NCBI RefSeq assembly: GCF_947489035.1
Contig: NZ_CANLCI010000025.1
Coordinates: forward strand, 1 to 62,518
Source of the DNA: an uncultured Ferrimonas sp.
GTDB lineage: Bacteria > Pseudomonadota > Gammaproteobacteria > Enterobacterales > Shewanellaceae
Direction: 5' to 3'
DNA length: 62,518 nt
A program made the translations under genes and the position numbers. Each line of letters starts with the position of its first letter. Within the stretch, counting starts at the first letter, position 1. The notes under the pieces were generated by a model. It saw nothing but the letters and a program-made list of their open reading frames with translations, searched no databases and was not told where the DNA came from. Below are positions 25,519-33,965 of the stretch, piece after piece.

Positions 25519-25771
25519 ACCTCTGCCTAGTTGCGGCATCGGGTATGATTTAAAAGCCATATCCATCAATAACATCAATGCTGTTCACCAGAACGGTTGT
25601 AACCACATCGCAGCAAACTATCATCATGGCATGCAAACTTTCCCGAGCCGTTGCGGTCAATCAATTAGATAACACCGTTAGCAACAACTTTATAAACAAC
25701 GTAAAGAACGCTGCCACCGCACGGAGCGAGTGGCACAATGCGCTCTTTGGTCAACACAGTGAGAACTGCCA
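25519..25771 (+). promoter_or_regulatory. Leader/promoter region of the YiaD-like gene
   Basis: No gene is seen. The stretch is moderately AT-rich, with candidate -10 sequences (TTATAAAC near 25691) upstream of a long leader. I see no riboswitch or strong hairpin. Confidence 0.3.
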
Positions 25772-26428
25772 ATGAAATTTCGTACTACCGCTGCCATGTT
25801 GTGTGTAGCCATGTTAGCTGGCTGTGCCAGCACCGATCCTTACACTGGCGAGCAGAAAACCTCTAACGCCACCAAAGGCGCTGTAGGCGGCGCATTAGCG
25901 GGCGCACTGATCGGCTTGGCCAGCTCATCAAAAAGCGATCGCGGTAAAGGGGCCCTGATTGGTGCCGTTGCCGGTGGTGCCTTAGGCGGCGGCGCAGGCC
26001 ACTACATGGATAAGCAAGAAGCGCAGCTGCGCGATCAACTGGCGGGCACCGGTGTAAGCGTGGTGCGCCAAGGCGACAACATTCAGCTGGTGTTGCCAAA
26101 CACCCTGACCTTCGCCTCGGGCAAATCCGATCTGCAATACGCGGCGGTCAACACCCTGTCTGGGGTGGCGATGGTGGTTGCTAAGTTCAATAAAACCCGC
26201 CTTGAAGTGACCGGCCACACCGACAGCACCGGTGGCGCCGACTTAAACCAGCGCCTGTCGATTGCCCGCGCTGAAGCCGTGGCGGCTGAACTGACTCGCC
26301 AAGGGGTAAGCAGCTACCGCATCAGCACCGCTGGTTACGGCCCGCTGCGCCCTATCGCCAGCAACGACAGTGCCGCCGGCCGTGCCCAAAACCGCCGAGT
26401 TGAGATCTTGCTGATCCCAACCCCGTAA
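25772..26428 (+). CDS. yiaD: OmpA-family lipoprotein, YiaD-like
   Basis: This 218-residue protein has a lipobox (LAGC, Cys18), a glycine-zipper segment (about 36-85: AVGGALAGALIGL and AVAGGALGGGAG), then an OmpA-type peptidoglycan-binding domain with VTGHTDSTGGADLNQ, LSIARAEAV and AAGRAQNRRVEI. The order matches YiaD of E. coli, which sits in the outer membrane and contacts peptidoglycan. It has its own leader and a bidirectional terminator. Confidence 0.88.
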   Translation: MKFRTTAAMLCVAMLAGCASTDPYTGEQKTSNATKGAVGGALAGALIGLASSSKSDRGKGALIGAVAGGALGGGAGHYMDKQEAQLRDQLAGTGVSVVRQGDNIQLVLPNTLTFASGKSDLQYAAVNTLSGVAMVVAKFNKTRLEVTGHTDSTGGADLNQRLSIARAEAVAAELTRQGVSSYRISTAGYGPLRPIASNDSAAGRAQNRRVEILLIPTP

Positions 26429-26486
26429 TGGCGGCCACGGGCTGAGGCTAAGCGGACGGCTACCAACGCCCCCTGCCCAGCGCGCA

Positions 26487-26519
26487 CAAAAAAGACGAGC
26501 CCAAGCTCGTCTTTTTTAT
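26487..26519. terminator. Bidirectional terminator between yiaD and the helicase gene
   Basis: The stem AGACGAGC / GCTCGTCT with loop CCAA is flanked by AAAAA and TTTTTT, serving the convergent genes on both sides. Confidence 0.92.
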
Positions 26520-26566
26520 CGCTCTGCCATTGTCAGCGGTTCAGGCTGAAGGCGCGAACGCGGCGC

Positions 26567-27907
26567 TCAATCTTCCAGATCAACGCTGTTGTCGATGTCT
26601 GGTTTCATTGGCTTTTTCCGCACCATCATCGGCGCGTCACCCACCTCGGTCAGTACCTTCTTCAGTACCTTCTTCGGCCCCGTCTTTTTCTTCTGCTGTG
26701 GCTTGGCTTTCACCGCGCCTTTGGCTTTCGGTGCCGCTTTCTCTTTCTTGATCTTAAAGCCTTTGAACTTGGCCTGCAGATCGGGGATCGCTTCAAACGC
26801 CAAGGTTTGGTTTAAGAACGCTTCCAGCGCCTTAAAGTTAACCCAATCTTTTGGCCCAACCAGCGATAAGGCGTCGCCTTTGGCGCCCGCACGGCCCGTA
26901 CGGCCAACGCGGTGTACGTACTCTTCGCAGTGCTTTGGCAAATCGAAGTTGATGACGTGGGACACGCGGGCGATGTCCAAACCACGGCTGGCGACATCGG
27001 TGGTAATCAAAATTTGCGCCTTACCGGCGGCAAAGTCCTGCATGATGCCGTTACGCTGGCCTTGGTTTAGATCGCCAGACAGCGCCAAGGTGGTGTGGCC
27101 CCAATCGGCAATCAACTTGGCCAAGCGATCGGTGTCACCACGGGTGGCGGTAAACACAATCAGCTGGGTAAAGTCTTGGCGCTGCAGCAAGGCTTGCAAC
27201 TGCGCTTCTTTGTGGCCCAAGTGATCAGAGAACAGGAACCGATGGTTAATGTCGGCATGCACCTGCGCTTCGTCGTCAATGCGAATACGCAGCGGCGAAT
27301 CCAACATATCAGCAGCAAACTGGTTTACTTGGGCGTGATCCAAGGTGGCCGAAAACAACAGCGTTTGCCGTTTGCGGTGATCGGCGGCTTTGTTGATGGC
27401 CGTCAGCTGCTTATCAAAACCCAGATCCAGCATCCGATCCGCTTCATCTAAGATCAGCAGCTCTAACCCTTTCAGGTACAGGTGGCCATGTTCTAAGTGA
27501 TCCGCCAAACGGCCAGGGGTCGCCACCACAAAGTGTGGATCCCGCGCCAGCGCTTTGCTTTGCTGGTTAAAATCTTCACCACCAAGGATCAGTTCTGACT
27601 TGTACTGCGTGTTCGACACCACCAAGCGCAACTGGCCGTAGACCTGCTTGGCTAACTCGCGAGTTGGCGCCAAGATCAGCACGCGCGGATCCTTTTTCGA
27701 CAGGGCTCTGGATTTGATCACCCGTTGCATCGCAGGCAACAGGTACGCCAAAGTCTTACCGGAACCGGTACGAGACGAGGCCAAAAGATCTTTGCCAGCC
27801 ACAGCGGCAGGAATGGCTTTTTGCTGAATTTCAGTCGCTTGGGCAAAACCCAAGTGTTCAACGGTAGTTAACAGGCGTTGGTCTAACGCCAGCTCGGAAA
27901 AGTGCAA
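26567..27907 (-). CDS. DEAD-box ATP-dependent RNA helicase
   Basis: The protein is 446 residues if started at TTG 27907 (GGAG six bases upstream; the product then begins MHFSELALDQRLL, the usual family start). TTG at 27937 and GTG at 27916 are alternatives. Motifs are the Q motif (FAQATEIQQKAIP), SSRTGSGKT, PTRELA, DEADRMLD, SAT and HRVGRTGRAG. The tail after about 375 is Lys/Ala-rich (KAAPKAKGAVKAKPQQKKK), typical of RNA-chaperone helicases. It probably works in ribosome assembly or RNA decay; I do not assign it to SrmB, RhlB or RhlE. Confidence 0.92.
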   Translation of the reverse strand: MHFSELALDQRLLTTVEHLGFAQATEIQQKAIPAAVAGKDLLASSRTGSGKTLAYLLPAMQRVIKSRALSKKDPRVLILAPTRELAKQVYGQLRLVVSNTQYKSELILGGEDFNQQSKALARDPHFVVATPGRLADHLEHGHLYLKGLELLILDEADRMLDLGFDKQLTAINKAADHRKRQTLLFSATLDHAQVNQFAADMLDSPLRIRIDDEAQVHADINHRFLFSDHLGHKEAQLQALLQRQDFTQLIVFTATRGDTDRLAKLIADWGHTTLALSGDLNQGQRNGIMQDFAAGKAQILITTDVASRGLDIARVSHVINFDLPKHCEEYVHRVGRTGRAGAKGDALSLVGPKDWVNFKALEAFLNQTLAFEAIPDLQAKFKGFKIKKEKAAPKAKGAVKAKPQQKKKTGPKKVLKKVLTEVGDAPMMVRKKPMKPDIDNSVDLED

Positions 27908-27993
27908 GGCAGGCTCCACAGCGGGGTAAAACCGCAATTATACCTCGAAATGGCCGTCACAAGGGGCAATTGCCTACTTTTCGTTGGCAACCA

Positions 27994-28007
27994 TTGACCT
28001 ACATCAA
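27994..28007. promoter_or_regulatory. FNR/CRP-like binding site
   Basis: TTGACCTACATCAA matches the FNR consensus TTGATNNNNATCAA at nine of ten defined positions. It lies between divergent genes, 87 bases upstream of the helicase start and about 250 bases upstream of the small TIGR02922-like gene. Confidence 0.45.
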
Positions 28008-28035
28008 CAGGGTCTACACTGGTCTATGCTCTGAT

Positions 28036-28160
28036 CAACCCTGCGGCGAACCACCAGCACCGCCGCAGCAATGTAAACAGGGCGCAAGATTGTGTTGTTC
28101 CGGTGCCCTGTTAGCCCCGTGCCGTGGGGGGTTACCCTCACCGCCATGGCGCAATCTAAG
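28036..28160 (+). other. Structured leader or possible small RNA
   Basis: Three consecutive hairpins are predicted by eye: CTGCGGCG with CGCCGCAG (about 28039-28066), AACAGGGC with GCCCTGTT (about 28077-28112), and CCCC with GGGG (about 28114-28130). They follow the FNR-like site and a TATGCT -10 candidate at 28025-28030. No reading frame is supported here. It may be a 5' leader of the 28259 gene or an independent RNA. Confidence 0.3.
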
Positions 28161-28258
28161 CGACATAACTCAACCACAGTCTTTGCTATGTTGATTGCAA
28201 GGCGGGATCCATCAATACGGCTTTGCAGCAGCAACCACTAGATTGGAGAACAACCACA

Positions 28259-28456
28259 ATGAATGCGATTGACGTTAGCGTGCTCTATTACGATGAAAAC
28301 TCTTTAGTGATGGAAAAAGCGCTGCTAAAAGATTTAGAGATGGGGCCGTCCGGTCGCGTGGTGATCCCACCCCAGTTTCGCGTCGGCAAATCGATCATTG
28401 CGGTTCTTGGTGGCAATGTGGAAGTGCTGAATTTGGTGGGCGAGCGCACCGCTTAG
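28259..28456 (+). CDS. Small conserved protein, TIGR02922-like
   Basis: This 65-residue protein starts MNAIDVSVLYYDENSLVMEK, with SGRVVIPPQFRVGKSIIAVL in the middle and VLNLVGERTA at the end. This matches my recollection of the TIGR02922 family of small proteins from Shewanella and Colwellia, whose function is unknown. TTGGAG precedes the ATG. Its stop codon overlaps the stop of the convergent thioredoxin-fold gene. Confidence 0.72.
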   Translation: MNAIDVSVLYYDENSLVMEKALLKDLEMGPSGRVVIPPQFRVGKSIIAVLGGNVEVLNLVGERTA

Positions 28457-28800
28457 TTGGCCGCCAGCGCCCGCACCAGTTGCTGCCGATTGTAACCACG
28501 ATAGACTCGGCCATTCACCACAAATAATGGCACGGCCACCCCACCCAGTTGTCGAAACTGGTGGTTGTTTTCGGCGCTGCTGTCCACATCTAACTCGGTA
28601 TATTCAATCCCGGCGGCGGCAAAATCTCGCCGCGCTCGCGCACAAACCCCACACCAACTGGCACCGTACATCAGCACCTTCGCTTGATGTTGCTGCTGCA
28701 GCTGCGCCCCCAAGCGATCCCCTGCCGACAACTGTCGCAGCGCCAATGCCAGCAACAACATCAACAGCGCCGCCAGTGCCCATCCCATCCGTTTATCCAA
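28453..28800 (-). CDS. Membrane-anchored glutaredoxin-like protein
   Basis: This 115-residue protein has one N-terminal membrane segment (about 6-22: WALAALLMLLLALAL), which would place the redox domain in the periplasm, then a thioredoxin-fold domain with active site SWCGVC (CxxC), a following ELDVDSS and the cis-proline region GGVAVPLFVVNG. It is a probable thiol-disulfide exchange protein. The partner is unknown. Confidence 0.82.
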   Translation of the reverse strand: MDKRMGWALAALLMLLLALALRQLSAGDRLGAQLQQQHQAKVLMYGASWCGVCARARRDFAAAGIEYTELDVDSSAENNHQFRQLGGVAVPLFVVNGRVYRGYNRQQLVRALAAN

Positions 28801-28893
28801 TTAAACCTCTGCGCTTGTTGGTGTTCCAGCAGACTGATAGCCTAGCGGGTCATCGCTTTAAGTCCCAACCCATTACTGTCAATAAGGTGCCTC

Positions 28894-29790
28894 TTGGACA
28901 CGCTGATCATCCTTTCGCCGCTGCTGCTAGGCTACCTATTTAAGCTTACTAACCCCAAAGGGCTGCAACTCATCGATCGCAGCCTTACCGCACTGATCTA
29001 TCTGATCCTCGCCATTATGGGCATGGGGCTGGCAGGGCTGGATAACCTAGGCCAAGAGATCGGCACCATCGCCAGCATCGTTGCCGTGTTAGTCGGCCTA
29101 ACCTTAGTCGCCAACCTGGCGCTGTTGCCGCTGCTGGATCGGCTATTGCCGCTGCAGATCACTGCGCGCCGTGGCGACAGCAACACCTTGGCGATGGCGG
29201 CGGAATCCTTGCAATTGGCGCTGGTGGTGTTGGCGGGCTTTGTACTGGGGCTGTTGATTAAGGTGCCCCATTCTTGGCTGGATCAATTGGCGATGGCCAT
29301 TTTAATGCTGCTGCTGTTGCTGATCGGCATTCAGATGCGAGCTGCGAACATGACACTGCGGCAAATTGTGCTCAACCCCCGTGGTTTGGCCATCGCCGCC
29401 GTGGTGTTGCTCACCAGTTTGGCCGCGGGCGCCGCCACCGCATGGGGGTTTGAGCTGCCACTGCATCATGGCTTGGCGCTGGCTTCTGGGGTGGGCTGGT
29501 ATTCGTTATCTGGGGCGATGATCAGCCAAGAGCTGGGGCCGATGATGGGCTCCATTGCCTTCTTAACCGATCTGGCGCGCGAGCTGGTGGCGATCATTCT
29601 GATCCCAATGCTGATGCCGCGCAGCCCCGCCAGCGCCATTGGCTATGGCGGCGCCACCGCGATGGATTTCACCTTACCGGTGATCCAGCGCAGTGGCGGT
29701 GCCGCCACGGTACCGGTGGCCATTGTGAGTGGCTTTTTGCTGTCGTTAGCGGGGCCCATTTTGATCCCGCTGTTTTTAAGCTGGGGCTAA
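28894..29790 (+). CDS. lysO: LysO-family lysine exporter
   Basis: The protein is 298 residues from TTG at 28894 with AAGGTG upstream. It is highly hydrophobic, with about eight membrane segments. The family signature SGVGWYSLSGAMI followed by QELGPMMGSIAFLTDLARE, and later GYGGATAMDFTLPVI, are those of LysO (formerly YbjE, DUF340), the inner-membrane lysine exporter. No lysine riboswitch is visible in the 93-base upstream gap. Confidence 0.88.
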   Translation: MDTLIILSPLLLGYLFKLTNPKGLQLIDRSLTALIYLILAIMGMGLAGLDNLGQEIGTIASIVAVLVGLTLVANLALLPLLDRLLPLQITARRGDSNTLAMAAESLQLALVVLAGFVLGLLIKVPHSWLDQLAMAILMLLLLLIGIQMRAANMTLRQIVLNPRGLAIAAVVLLTSLAAGAATAWGFELPLHHGLALASGVGWYSLSGAMISQELGPMMGSIAFLTDLARELVAIILIPMLMPRSPASAIGYGGATAMDFTLPVIQRSGGAATVPVAIVSGFLLSLAGPILIPLFLSWG

Positions 29791-29811
29791 GGCAGCAGCG
29801 CCAGCGGCCTG

Positions 29812-30150
29812 TTACTCGGTCAGCGGCTCGGGCTCGACAGCCGGTGCAGCGTCACTGGGGGCAAGATCCAGCGGTTGGCACTGCCAACCCCATTGGCGCT
29901 GTTGTGCCACAAAGGTTTGCGCTTTATCACGGCAGTAGCCCGGGGTGTTCTGCGCCGACCACAACAGTTCGGTGGTGCCCGATTTGCTGTAATGCACTTC
30001 GCATGGCAATGGCTGGCCGCTGGGGTAGCGCACCTCCACCCGACGTTCGCTGGCGCCGTTTTCACACACGTAAATGATCGGGCTTTGGCCCCATGCGGCG
30101 GCGCTTAATAACGTCGCGGTCATCACCAAACTCAGTTTTGCTAAAGCCAT
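29812..30150 (-). CDS. Secreted small protein, unknown function
   Basis: This 112-residue protein has a signal peptide (to about AAAWG). The mature part holds four cysteines (YVCENG, LPCEVHY, GYCRDKA, WQC), likely two disulfides in the periplasm, and an acidic proline-rich tail. The pattern RRVEVRYPSGQPLPCEV, then TPGYCRDKAQTFVAQQ, is typical of an uncharacterised gammaproteobacterial family. AAGGAGAGC precedes the ATG. It sits downstream of the Cu/Zn permease on the same strand. Confidence 0.7.
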   Translation of the reverse strand: MALAKLSLVMTATLLSAAAWGQSPIIYVCENGASERRVEVRYPSGQPLPCEVHYSKSGTTELLWSAQNTPGYCRDKAQTFVAQQRQWGWQCQPLDLAPSDAAPAVEPEPLTE

Positions 30151-30166
30151 CTGTTGCTCTCCTTAA

Positions 30167-30200
30167 CAGTAAAAAGGCGGCCCTAATGGCCGCCTTATGG
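30167..30200 (-). terminator. Probable terminator of the Cu/Zn permease operon
   Basis: The stem AAGGCGGCC / GGCCGCCTT around CTAAT is preceded by AAAA on the plus strand, just past the permease stop at 30216. Confidence 0.65.
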
Positions 30201-30215
30201 GATCATGCTAACGGA

Positions 30216-31460
30216 TTAAGGGGTGGTCGTAGCCAGTCGCGCTGGCAACTTGCTGAGCAACCCTTTCATCATCAACACCGCCAGCAGCAGGCCACTGCCG
30301 TACACCAAGGCGGTTGGCAGCATGCGGTGCTCGTCGCCGACCAGCGGCATCACTTCAATGGCAAACTGAACCACGGCCCAATCCACCGCAAAACCAAACA
30401 CCATTGCTGTACCAATAACGCCACCAAGATAGGCCCACAGCGCCCGCTTGCCAAGTTCGTTACGCACCACCCCCAACGTGGCGATGTTGGTTGCTGGCCC
30501 AGCCATCATAAACACCAATACCGATCCCGGCGATACGCCCGCCAGCAGCAATCCGGCAGCAATCGGCGTCGACGCCGTGGCGCAGATGTACATTGGGATC
30601 GACACCAGCACCATTACCAGCATCGCTATCACCCCACTGCCCCACTGGGCCAAGAAGGTGGCCGGCACGAAGGTGTTCACCAGCGCGGCAAAGAACAAGC
30701 CAACCATCAGCCACACCATGGTGTCTTTCACCAGATCGTCGGCGGCATACGCTATCCCCGCCAGCAGCTTCTGACCCACGGTTTTGCTTTTCGGCGCGGC
30801 TGGCTTACTGCCACAGCAACCGCCCGCGGCCGCCTTGGCCACCGGCTTCGGCGTTGCCATGGTGGCGCTCGCTGTTGCCGCCATTGGGGTAAAGGTTGCT
30901 GCCGGTTTCTTGCTGCTGCAACAACCGCTGCTGGTTGCTGGCTTTGGCGCCGCTTCGGCTTTGCTGCTGCAACAGCTGGTTGCTGGCTTAGGCGCCGCTT
31001 CAGCTTTGCTGCTGCAACAGCTGGTTGGCGCAGGACCTTGCTTTGGCGGCTCATCATCACGGCCAACCAATAACCCCGCCACGATGGCCGAGGTTACCGC
31101 TGCAATCGGCCGCACAATGGCCAAAAAGGGGCCCAACAACACATACGAGACCGACACCGAATCCACCCCAGTTTCCGGGGTCGCCACCAAGAACGAGGTG
31201 GTGGCACTTTTCGATGCCCCAGAACGGCGTAAACCAACAGCGGCGGGGATCACCCCACAGGAACACAGCGGCAAGGGCGCCCCAAATAAGGCGGCTTTCA
31301 CCGTGGGCTTAATGCCGTTGCCGCCCAGCTGTTTCTCCATCCAGCTCATCGGCACAAACATCTTGATCATGCCGGCCATAAACAACCCCAGCAGCAACCA
31401 CGGTGCCGAGTCTAAAAACAGATCGAGAAAGTTGGCGCCCAGCGCCAGTAAGGTATTCAT
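30216..31460 (-). CDS. SO_0444-type Cu/Zn efflux permease (DUF318 family)
   Basis: This 414-residue permease has two membrane halves. The first carries GAPLPLCSCGVIPAAVGLR, the second CATASTPIAAGLLLAG and AGPATNIATLG, the twin signatures of the DUF318/ArsP-like permeases. Between them (about 140-225) lies a cytoplasmic linker of repeated Cys-Cys pairs (SCCSSKAEAAPKPAT repeated, then GCCSSK and GGCCGSK), a likely metal-collecting loop. Its ATG overlaps the stop of the MerR-family gene (ATGA), so expression is coupled to a zinc-type sensor. It probably exports Zn or Cu. Confidence 0.86.
   Translation of the reverse strand: MNTLLALGANFLDLFLDSAPWLLLGLFMAGMIKMFVPMSWMEKQLGGNGIKPTVKAALFGAPLPLCSCGVIPAAVGLRRSGASKSATTSFLVATPETGVDSVSVSYVLLGPFLAIVRPIAAVTSAIVAGLLVGRDDEPPKQGPAPTSCCSSKAEAAPKPATSCCSSKAEAAPKPATSSGCCSSKKPAATFTPMAATASATMATPKPVAKAAAGGCCGSKPAAPKSKTVGQKLLAGIAYAADDLVKDTMVWLMVGLFFAALVNTFVPATFLAQWGSGVIAMLVMVLVSIPMYICATASTPIAAGLLLAGVSPGSVLVFMMAGPATNIATLGVVRNELGKRALWAYLGGVIGTAMVFGFAVDWAVVQFAIEVMPLVGDEHRMLPTALVYGSGLLLAVLMMKGLLSKLPARLATTTP
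30900..31030. repeat. In-frame 45-bp coding repeats in the permease linker
   Basis: The DNA encoding SCCSSKAEAAPKPAT is duplicated almost exactly and a third, diverged copy (GCCSSK) follows. Repeat-number change by slippage would alter the count of Cys-Cys sites without changing frame. Confidence 0.8.
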
Positions 31461-31861
31461 GCGCTTTCCTCTAGGGCATCTAAGATGGAGCAGTGTTCGG
31501 CACTTTCCGGCCCGCCACAGCAGGCTTTCGCCAACCCTTGCAGCGAATCCCGAAATTGAATCAATTCGTTGATTTTGGTTTGGATCACATCGGCCTTGGC
31601 TTCCACCATGCCTTTAACATCCTTGCAGGCCCACTGAGCGCGATTGTTATCGATGTTCAGCAGCTCTTGAATTTCGATCAGCGAGAACCCCACCGATTTC
31701 GCCCGCAAAATAAAGCGCAGCTGTTTGGCGTCGTCGTCACTGTAGAAGCGGTAACCGCTGTCGCTGCGACTGCTCGGCACCAGCAAGCCGTTTTTTTCGT
31801 AGTAACGCAGGGTGTCTGCATTAATCTGATATTGCTTGGCTAACTGCCCAATGCGGTACAT
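31457..31861 (-). CDS. MerR-family Zn(II)-responsive regulator, ZntR-like
   Basis: The protein is 134 residues from the ATG at 31861; a start at 31891 would fall inside the -10 element. The N-terminal MerR helix-turn-helix and wing (YRIGQLAKQYQINADTLRYYEKNGLL) are followed by the dimer helix. The metal-site cysteines are those of ZntR-type sensors: Cys in WACKDVKG and the C-terminal loop ACCGGPESAEHCSIL, with a conserved His. It should activate its own operon with the permease through the dyad at 31898-31919. Confidence 0.88.
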   Translation of the reverse strand: MYRIGQLAKQYQINADTLRYYEKNGLLVPSSRSDSGYRFYSDDDAKQLRFILRAKSVGFSLIEIQELLNIDNNRAQWACKDVKGMVEAKADVIQTKINELIQFRDSLQGLAKACCGGPESAEHCSILDALEESA

Positions 31862-31890
31862 AGCCCACTCCCTCTTCAAACCTGTGTTCA

Positions 31891-31922
31891 AGTATAAACC
31901 TTAGGGTTGGGTCTAAGGTCAA
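31891..31922 (-). promoter_or_regulatory. MerR-type promoter/operator of the zntR-like/permease operon
   Basis: On the minus strand a -35 TTGACC (31917-31922) and -10 TATACT (31891-31896) are separated by 20 bases, the over-long spacer typical of MerR-activated promoters. A dyad ACCTTAG-N8-CTAAGGT (31898-31919) fills the spacer. Confidence 0.88.
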
Positions 31923-31979
31923 CCGTCATTGCCGCAAAAATAAGAACGAACTGTTTTATAAATGATTTAACACTGAATT

Positions 31980-32157
31980 CGGTCACACTTTTGCGTAGAA
32001 TACGCGCGCATCAACCTAGGGTAAGTCAGCACCACCCGAGGGTATTTCGCCAAACGCCACCCCCGCGGCCGTTGCCGAAGTATCTTCCTTGCCTCATCAC
32101 AGACGTCAGTAAGAACGTCAGTATGAGCACCACCTTGCACAAGGACTCTGTACCCCT
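31980..32157 (+). promoter_or_regulatory. purH promoter and leader
   Basis: A TAGAAT -10 (about 31995) follows TTTGCG in an AT-rich stretch; a leader of about 150 bases runs to the ATG. I do not see a convincing PurR box. Confidence 0.4.
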
Positions 32158-33750
32158 ATGAACGCACCCCGTCCGATCCGCCGCGCCCTGTTAAGCGTGT
32201 CCGATAAAACCGGCATCGTTGAGTTTGCCCAAGCGCTGACCCAACGTGGCGTTGAGCTGCTGTCTACCGGTGGCACCGCCCGCCTGCTGGCTGAGGCTGG
32301 CCTGCCCGTCACCGAAGTGTCCGACTACACCGGCTTCCCAGAGATGATGGATGGCCGCGTAAAAACCCTGCACCCGAAAGTTCATGGCGGCATTCTTGGT
32401 CGCCGCGATCAAGACGACGCGATCATGGCGGAACACGGCATCAAGCCGATCGACATGGTGGTGGTTAACCTGTATCCCTTCGCTCAAACCGTGGCTAAGC
32501 CCGATTGCAGCCGCCAAGACGCCATCGAAAACATCGACATCGGCGGCCCAACCATGGTGCGCTCTGCCGCTAAGAACCACAAAGACGTGGCCATTGTGGT
32601 GAACGCCAACGACTACCAGCGCGTGATCGCCGAGATGGACGCCGACGCCGGCTCACTGAGCTACAACACCCGTTTCGACTTAGCCATCGCTGCCTTTGAA
32701 CACACCGCCGGTTACGACGGCATGATCGCCAACTACTTCGGCACCATGGTGCCAAGCCACGGCGCCAACAAAGAAGGCGACGCAGAGTCCGTATTCCCAC
32801 GCACGGTTAACTTGCAGTTCGCCAAGAAGCAGGACATGCGTTACGGCGAAAACAGCCACCAGCGCGCCGCCTTCTACGTAGAAGAAAACGTGCAGGAAGC
32901 CTCGGTAGCCACCGCCACTCAGCTGCAAGGTAAGGCGCTGTCTTACAACAACATCGCCGATACTGATGCGGCGCTCGAATGCGTGAAAGAGTTCGATGTG
33001 CCTGCCTGCGTCATCGTGAAGCACGCCAACCCTTGCGGCGTGGCCTTGGGCGACGACTTGCTGGAAGCCTACGATCGCGCTTTTAAAACCGATCCAACCT
33101 CCGCCTTTGGCGGCATCATCGCCTTTAACCGCGAACTGGATGCGGCCACCGCCAGCGCCATTGTTGAGCGTCAGTTTGTCGAGGTGATCATCGCCCCAAG
33201 CATCGCTGACGAAGCCAAAGCGATCGTCGCCGAGAAGAAAAACGTACGCCTGTTGGAATGCGGCCAGTGGCACAACAAAACCACCGAGTTCGACATCAAG
33301 CGCGTGAACGGCGGCCTGCTGGTGCAAGATCGCGACCAAGGCATGGTCAACCTCGACGACGTTAAAGTGGTGTCTAAGCGCCAACCAAGCGCCGAACAGC
33401 TGACCGATTTGATGTTCTGCTGGAAGGTGGCCAAGTACGTTAAGTCCAACGCCATCGTTTACGCCAAAGATGGCATGACCGTGGGCGTCGGCGCAGGCCA
33501 GATGAGCCGCGTCTACTCCGCCAAAATTGCCGGCATTAAAGCCGCCGATGAAGGCTTAACCGTACCGGGTTCGGTGATGGCATCCGACGCTTTCTTCCCG
33601 TTCCGCGACGGCATCGATGCTGCCGCCGCGGCGGGGATCAGCTGCGTGATCCAGCCCGGCGGTTCAATGCGCGATGAAGAGGTGATTGCCGCGGCAGACG
33701 AGCATGACATGGTGATGGTGTTCACCGGCATGCGCCACTTCAAGCATTAA
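32158..33750 (+). CDS. purH: Bifunctional AICAR transformylase / IMP cyclohydrolase
   Basis: This 530-residue enzyme performs the last two steps of IMP synthesis. The IMP cyclohydrolase domain is N-terminal ([39 protein letters not shown]). The transformylase domain follows with [42 protein letters not shown] and the terminal [16 protein letters not shown]. Length and order are those of PurH. It is followed by purD after a 215-base spacer that contains the structured element described separately. Confidence 0.98.
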   Translation: MNAPRPIRRALLSVSDKTGIVEFAQALTQRGVELLSTGGTARLLAEAGLPVTEVSDYTGFPEMMDGRVKTLHPKVHGGILGRRDQDDAIMAEHGIKPIDMVVVNLYPFAQTVAKPDCSRQDAIENIDIGGPTMVRSAAKNHKDVAIVVNANDYQRVIAEMDADAGSLSYNTRFDLAIAAFEHTAGYDGMIANYFGTMVPSHGANKEGDAESVFPRTVNLQFAKKQDMRYGENSHQRAAFYVEENVQEASVATATQLQGKALSYNNIADTDAALECVKEFDVPACVIVKHANPCGVALGDDLLEAYDRAFKTDPTSAFGGIIAFNRELDAATASAIVERQFVEVIIAPSIADEAKAIVAEKKNVRLLECGQWHNKTTEFDIKRVNGGLLVQDRDQGMVNLDDVKVVSKRQPSAEQLTDLMFCWKVAKYVKSNAIVYAKDGMTVGVGAGQMSRVYSAKIAGIKAADEGLTVPGSVMASDAFFPFRDGIDAAAAAGISCVIQPGGSMRDEEVIAAADEHDMVMVFTGMRHFKH

Positions 33751-33761
33751 GGGTGTCGCTT

Positions 33762-33868
33762 GCTGTGTGGCCGTATTGCGGCGTCATGGCTTGTCCTCGA
33801 GCGCCTCATTTGCACCAGCAAACTCGGCGCTCTGCGGAAGCCAATCCTAGCACTGCTAGCCACACAGC
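33762..33868 (+). repeat. Structured intergenic element, copy in purH-purD spacer
   Basis: An outer stem GCTGTGTGGC / GCCACACAGC (33762-33771, 33859-33868) encloses an inner two-part hairpin: GAGCGCC / GGCGCTC (33799-33805, 33826-33832) topped by TTTGC-ACCA-GCAAA (33809-33822). Between the stems lie blocks nearly identical to two copies at 48211-48465 read on the opposite strand: ATTGCGGCGTCATGG on the 5' side and CCAATCCTAGCACTGC on the 3' side. Confidence 0.8.
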
Positions 33869-33917
33869 TATGCTCGAAGAGCGGATAGCGAAACAAGAAA
33901 CCTAAACAATTTTTCGT

Positions 33918-33943
33918 AAGTCGGGACCTGTCCCGACTTCTGC
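33918..33943 (+). other. Hairpin just upstream of purD
   Basis: AAGTCGGGAC and GTCCCGACTT form a near-perfect stem followed by CTGCTTTG, 23 bases before the purD ATG. It could be a weak attenuator or an RNA-processing/stability hairpin that sets the purH:purD ratio. Confidence 0.5.
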
Positions 33944-33965
33944 TTTGTTAACAAGGAACGGAAAC

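Noticed and set aside
33755..33965. A simple terminator ending purH before purD
   Set aside because: The hairpins lack a T-run, and the larger structure matches the dispersed element; purH and purD are expected to be co-transcribed.
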